The notes under the pieces: generated by a model
Database searches by the model: none
The model's input: only the letters and a program-made list of their open reading frames with translations
Told to the model about the DNA's origin: nothing
Program-made: the position numbers and the translations under genes
Shown here: positions 60,880-64,000 of the stretch, piece after piece
Layout: every line of letters starts with the position of its first letter
How positions within the stretch are numbered: position 1 is the first letter of the stretch
Assembly (NCBI GenBank): GCA_963840725.1
Contig: CAWIZY010000016.1
Coordinates: 992,001 to 1,056,000, forward strand
Source of the DNA: CAVWDU01 sp963840725
GTDB lineage: Bacteria > Pseudomonadota > Gammaproteobacteria > Pseudomonadales > Halieaceae
Reading direction: 5' to 3'
Length of the DNA stretch: 64,000 nucleotides

Positions 60880-63598
60880 AGTGAGCCTGATCCCAGTTGT
60901 CCCCTACTCCGCTCTCAACCAGCAGCGGAATAGATAAGCTGGCAGCCCCAGTCATGAGTGCAGAGAGCCGGTCACAGACCTCATCCACAGCGGAGTCGGC
61001 GACCTCCAGGACCAGTTCATCGTGAACCTGCATGATCATTCTGGCCTCCACCTCGGTTTCCTCCAGCCAGGCATCCACTGTCAACATCGCCCGCTTGATA
61101 ATATCCGCAGCCGTGCCCTGCATCGGCGCATTGATAGCAGTGCGCTCGGCCGCCTGTGCGCGCATTTTGTTGCGAGCATTAATCTCGGGCAGGTAAAGGC
61201 GGCGCCCGAACAGCGTCTCGACATACCCCTGTTCACGGGCCAGTGCGCGGGTGCGATCCATGTAGTCCTGAACCCCCGGGTAGCGCTCGAAGTAACGGTC
61301 TATATATTGCTGCGCCTCATTGCGGCCCAGGTGCAGCTGTTTGGCCAGGCCAAACGCAGACATCCCGTAAATCAGTCCAAAGTTGATTGCCTTGGCTTTG
61401 CGCCGCTGATCCCCTGATACCTGGTCCAGCGAGACATCAAAGACTTCTGCGGCTGTGGCGCGGTGCACGTCCAGGCCCTGTTCAAAAGCCGTCAACAGAC
61501 CCTCGTCGCCAGAGAGATGCGCCATGATGCGCAATTCGATCTGGGAATAGTCAGCCGCTACGATACGGCGGCCCTCCGGGGCGATAAAAGCCTGTCGAAT
61601 GCGGCGCCCCTCTTCGGTCCGAATCGGGATATTTTGTAGATTCGGGTCGGAGGAAGACAGCCGGCCGGTGGCTGCCACGGCCTGGTGGTATGAGGTATGA
61701 ATTCGGCCGGTAACGGGGTTGATCATCTCCGGCAGCTTGTCGGTATAAGTCGACTTCAATTTGCTGAGACTGCGGTATTCCAGCAACAACTTGGGCAGAG
61801 GATAGTCCAGCGCCAACTCCACCAGGACATCTTCCGCTGTCGAGGGCGCCCCCTTGGGCGTTTTTTTTATCACCGGGAGCTGCAGGCGCTCGAACAGGAT
61901 TTCACCGAGCTGCTTGGGTGAACCCAGGTTGAATTCCTCGCCCGCAAGATCCCAGGCCTCACCTTGCAACTGCTCCAGGCGTTCTCCCAGTTCGGCGCTC
62001 TGAACATCCAGCAACGCCCGTGAAACCAGGGTGCCGTTACGTTCTATCCGCGACAGCACAGGCACCAGCGGTACTTCGATATTCTGAAACACCGAGGTCA
62101 GACCGGTTTCCTGCTCCAGTTCGGGCCAAAGGCGCTGATGCAAACGCAGGGTCACCTCTGCATCCTCTGCCGCATAGGGTCCCGCCTGCTCCAGCGGCAC
62201 CTGATCGAAAGTGATCTGCTTGGCGCCCTTCCCCGCTACATCTTCAAAATGAATGGTTTTCTGGCCCAGATATTTAAGCGCCAGACTATTCATATCGTGC
62301 CGCGTTGCAGTTGAGTCCAGCACATAGGACTCCAGCATTGTGTCAAACCGAATGCCGCGCAGTGTGATGCCGTGATTCGCCAGCACACTGGCATCGTATT
62401 TCAGATTTTGGCCTACCTTGGCGCGCTCAGGGTCTTCCAGAATTGGCTTGAGTTGCGCCAATACCTTCTCCCGGTCCAGCTGAGCCGGAGCGCCCAGGTA
62501 GTCGTGCGCCAGAGGCACATAGGCCGCTGAGCCTGGTTCCACCGCAAAGGATACTCCGACGATCTGCGCCACCATGTAATCGAGACTGGTTGTTTCCGTA
62601 TCAAAGGCAAAGAGCGCGGCCCCCTTGATCCGTTCCAGCCACTGGTCGAACACGGCCTGATCAGTCACCAGGTCATAGTGAGCAGTCCCCACCTGGGCCT
62701 CGGTAGCCGGGGCCTGCCCCGGTTCCAGCAGTTCCTCCAGCCAGGTCCTGAATTCCAGCTGACCGAAAAGCTCCGCCAGGGCGTCACGGTCAGGCTCGCC
62801 ATTGTGCAACTGCTCCGGGGTCAGGGGCAGGGCCACATCGGTCTTTATCGTCGCCAGCGCATGGGAAAGATAAGCCTTGTCGCGCTCCGCATCCAACTTG
62901 GGTGCCATGGTCTTGGCTCCTCGAAACCCCAGGGAAGCCACCTGGTCGAGCGACGCATAGATAGCATCAACGCTGCCCAAACCTTGCAGCAAAGCCAGGG
63001 CGGTTTTTTCACCAACACCCGCTACACCCGGGATATTGTCGACTTTATCGCCCATCAGGGCCAGATAGTCGATGATTAGCTCCGGGCCTACGCCAAACTT
63101 TTCCTTCACCCCCGTCTCATCCATCACCGTATCCGTCATGGTGTTGACGAGCGTGGTGTGAGTATTCACTAACTGGGCCATATCCTTGTCGCCCGTGGAG
63201 ATGACGGTGTGCTGGCCCGCCTGACTGGCCTGACGGGCCAGGGTGCCGATCACATCATCCGCTTCTACTCCGGGTTCACAGATAAACGGCAGACCCATGG
63301 CCTTGACAATGGCGTGGATCGGTTCGATTTGCTCGCGCAGTTCATCCGGCATCGGCGGACGATTGGCCTTGTATTGTGCATAAATATCATCGCGAAATGT
63401 TTTGCCCTTGGCGTCAAAAATAACCGCTACCGGCGAGTCCGGATAATCTTTGCACAGTTTCCGCAGCATACTGATCACCCCTTTGACGGCACCAGTAGCC
63501 TGGCCCCTGGAGTTGGTCAGGGGCGGCAGCGCATGAAAGGCCCGGTAAATATAGGAAGACCCATCGACGAGGACCAGCGGTGCGGGAGTGGTAGGCAT
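60878..63598 (-). CDS. polA: DNA polymerase I
   Basis: The repair and Okazaki-fragment polymerase. The 906-residue protein has the 5'-3' exonuclease domain (LVDGSSYIYRAFHALPPL, VIFDAKGKTFRDDIYAQYKANRPPMP). The 3'-5' exonuclease domain keeps its acidic residues (LFAFDTETTSLDYMVAQIVG). The family A polymerase domain has RRIVAADYSQIELRIMAHLSGD (motif A), KAINFGLIYGMSAFGLA (motif B) and MQVHDELVLEV (motif C). It is full length. The engB-polA convergent pair is conserved in this group. Confidence 0.98.
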   Translation of the reverse strand: MPTTPAPLVLVDGSSYIYRAFHALPPLTNSRGQATGAVKGVISMLRKLCKDYPDSPVAVIFDAKGKTFRDDIYAQYKANRPPMPDELREQIEPIHAIVKAMGLPFICEPGVEADDVIGTLARQASQAGQHTVISTGDKDMAQLVNTHTTLVNTMTDTVMDETGVKEKFGVGPELIIDYLALMGDKVDNIPGVAGVGEKTALALLQGLGSVDAIYASLDQVASLGFRGAKTMAPKLDAERDKAYLSHALATIKTDVALPLTPEQLHNGEPDRDALAELFGQLEFRTWLEELLEPGQAPATEAQVGTAHYDLVTDQAVFDQWLERIKGAALFAFDTETTSLDYMVAQIVGVSFAVEPGSAAYVPLAHDYLGAPAQLDREKVLAQLKPILEDPERAKVGQNLKYDASVLANHGITLRGIRFDTMLESYVLDSTATRHDMNSLALKYLGQKTIHFEDVAGKGAKQITFDQVPLEQAGPYAAEDAEVTLRLHQRLWPELEQETGLTSVFQNIEVPLVPVLSRIERNGTLVSRALLDVQSAELGERLEQLQGEAWDLAGEEFNLGSPKQLGEILFERLQLPVIKKTPKGAPSTAEDVLVELALDYPLPKLLLEYRSLSKLKSTYTDKLPEMINPVTGRIHTSYHQAVAATGRLSSSDPNLQNIPIRTEEGRRIRQAFIAPEGRRIVAADYSQIELRIMAHLSGDEGLLTAFEQGLDVHRATAAEVFDVSLDQVSGDQRRKAKAINFGLIYGMSAFGLAKQLHLGRNEAQQYIDRYFERYPGVQDYMDRTRALAREQGYVETLFGRRLYLPEINARNKMRAQAAERTAINAPMQGTAADIIKRAMLTVDAWLEETEVEARMIMQVHDELVLEVADSAVDEVCDRLSALMTGAASLSIPLLVESGVGDNWDQAH

Positions 63599-63842
63599 AA
63601 GCAGCTACTTGAAGATGGCAGTGAGGGGTAAGCGCCTGTGGCAGGATTAAATCTTATCTCGGGCGAAATTACCACCGCAAGCCAGCGGCCCAGCAGCAGC
63701 GTCAAGGGTCGTGCCACCGTGCATCGCACGCTCCAGTCCCGGGGGTGGCAGAACAGCTCGCCTTATCAGTTCTATAATAGAATGCAGCAACGGCTGCTGT
63801 TATCAACTGTAGAACCTTGAGCCGCAAAGAGTAAAGCCAAAA

Positions 63843-64000
63843 CTAAAGACCCCAGAGGGTGCGAGCAGACCGGTAGGTAAGCTTCATCTTGGCGAGATCC
63901 AGCGGGGCTTTGAAAAAGCCATGGAAATCCCCTCGGGGATTTATTAGTGCCACATTAGAACCGTGGTCGATAAGATACTCTTCATTCTCAACAGTCGTTT
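63843..64000 (-). CDS. SCO1/SenC family protein, C-terminal end (partial)
   Basis: The minus strand from the window edge reads VENEEYLIDHGSNVALINPRGDFHGFFKAPLDLAKM and ends TLWGL. YLIDH-S-like text followed by a LINPxGxF strand is the C-terminal signature of SCO/SenC copper chaperones, in which the His of the LIDH motif binds copper. The start lies beyond the window. It is upstream of polA on the same strand with 244 bases between. Confidence 0.75.
   Translation of the reverse strand, partial: TTVENEEYLIDHGSNVALINPRGDFHGFFKAPLDLAKMKLTYRSARTLWGL

Noticed and set aside
1..64000. CRISPR array
   Set aside because: No series of regularly spaced identical direct repeats with unique spacers was seen; the only tight tandem repeats are the four decamers upstream of dsbA.

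Overview
The window looks like chromosome from a GC-rich gammaproteobacterium of the Pseudomonadales/Cellvibrionales kind. This is inferred from gene content and order, not from a marker gene. The evidence is a pseudomonad-like LPS-core cluster (glnE-waaF-waaC-waaG-waaP plus extra kinases, with hldE and waaA nearby), the block polA / engB / cytochrome c5 / cytochrome c4 / dsbA, and the block tolC / yqiB / cpdA / parE.

Layout. 0-2 kb: 3' part of a multiheme cytochrome c with a TPR tail. 2-5.5 kb: parE, cpdA and a yqiB-like gene, divergent from tolC (5.7-7.2 kb). 7.2-31.9 kb: a large envelope-polysaccharide region with waaA, an FAD oxidoreductase and aldo/keto reductase pair, hldE, methyltransferases and a GT4 glycosyltransferase, the full dTDP-L-rhamnose set (rfbA, rfbC, rfbB, rfbD), a GT-C-like membrane protein, two sulfotransferases, three LPS-kinase-fold proteins, waaG/C/F and glnE. 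32-36 kb: a GspE/PilB-type ATPase and a DUF47-Pit phosphate transport pair. 36-48 kb: amino-acid metabolism (argE, argA, a hydroxyproline dehydratase-like enzyme, a Ser/Thr dehydratase-like enzyme, an AGCS symporter, leuA, an Lrp/AsnC regulator, a Bcr/CflA efflux pump, and a cysteine-synthase-like enzyme from 48.1 kb). 58.2-64 kb: dsbA, two small cytochromes, engB, polA and the end of a SCO-family gene.

The accessory part is 49.2-58.1 kb. It has low coding density and many mobile or decayed elements. It holds a stand-alone C39/C70-like cysteine peptidase gene beside two decayed small ORFs and a 46-aa ORF with a strong ribosome binding site. Next comes an IS91-type transposase gene cut in two by a 2.6-kb serine-recombinase element, whose ends can be placed to the base because removing it restores the conserved reading frame. 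The same transposase gene carries about eight or more short GC-rich hairpin insertions, including an identical 15-mer at two sites and a related pair of 23-24-mers. Further on are a RelE/HigB-type toxin-antitoxin pair bracketed by inverted ~88-bp arms, a BrnT/BrnA pair, and a truncated miniature element fused to a transposase fragment.

A 148-bp miniature element (A) occurs three times and a 131-bp one (B) about one and a half times. A compound B-A unit sits between argE and argA, and an inverted, partly truncated copy sits between the AGCS symporter and leuA. The 6.6-kb argA-to-symporter segment is therefore flanked by inverted repeats. The strongest candidates for something undescribed are the hairpin insertions in the IS91 gene, the three-ORF recombinase element, and the arm-flanked toxin-antitoxin cassette.
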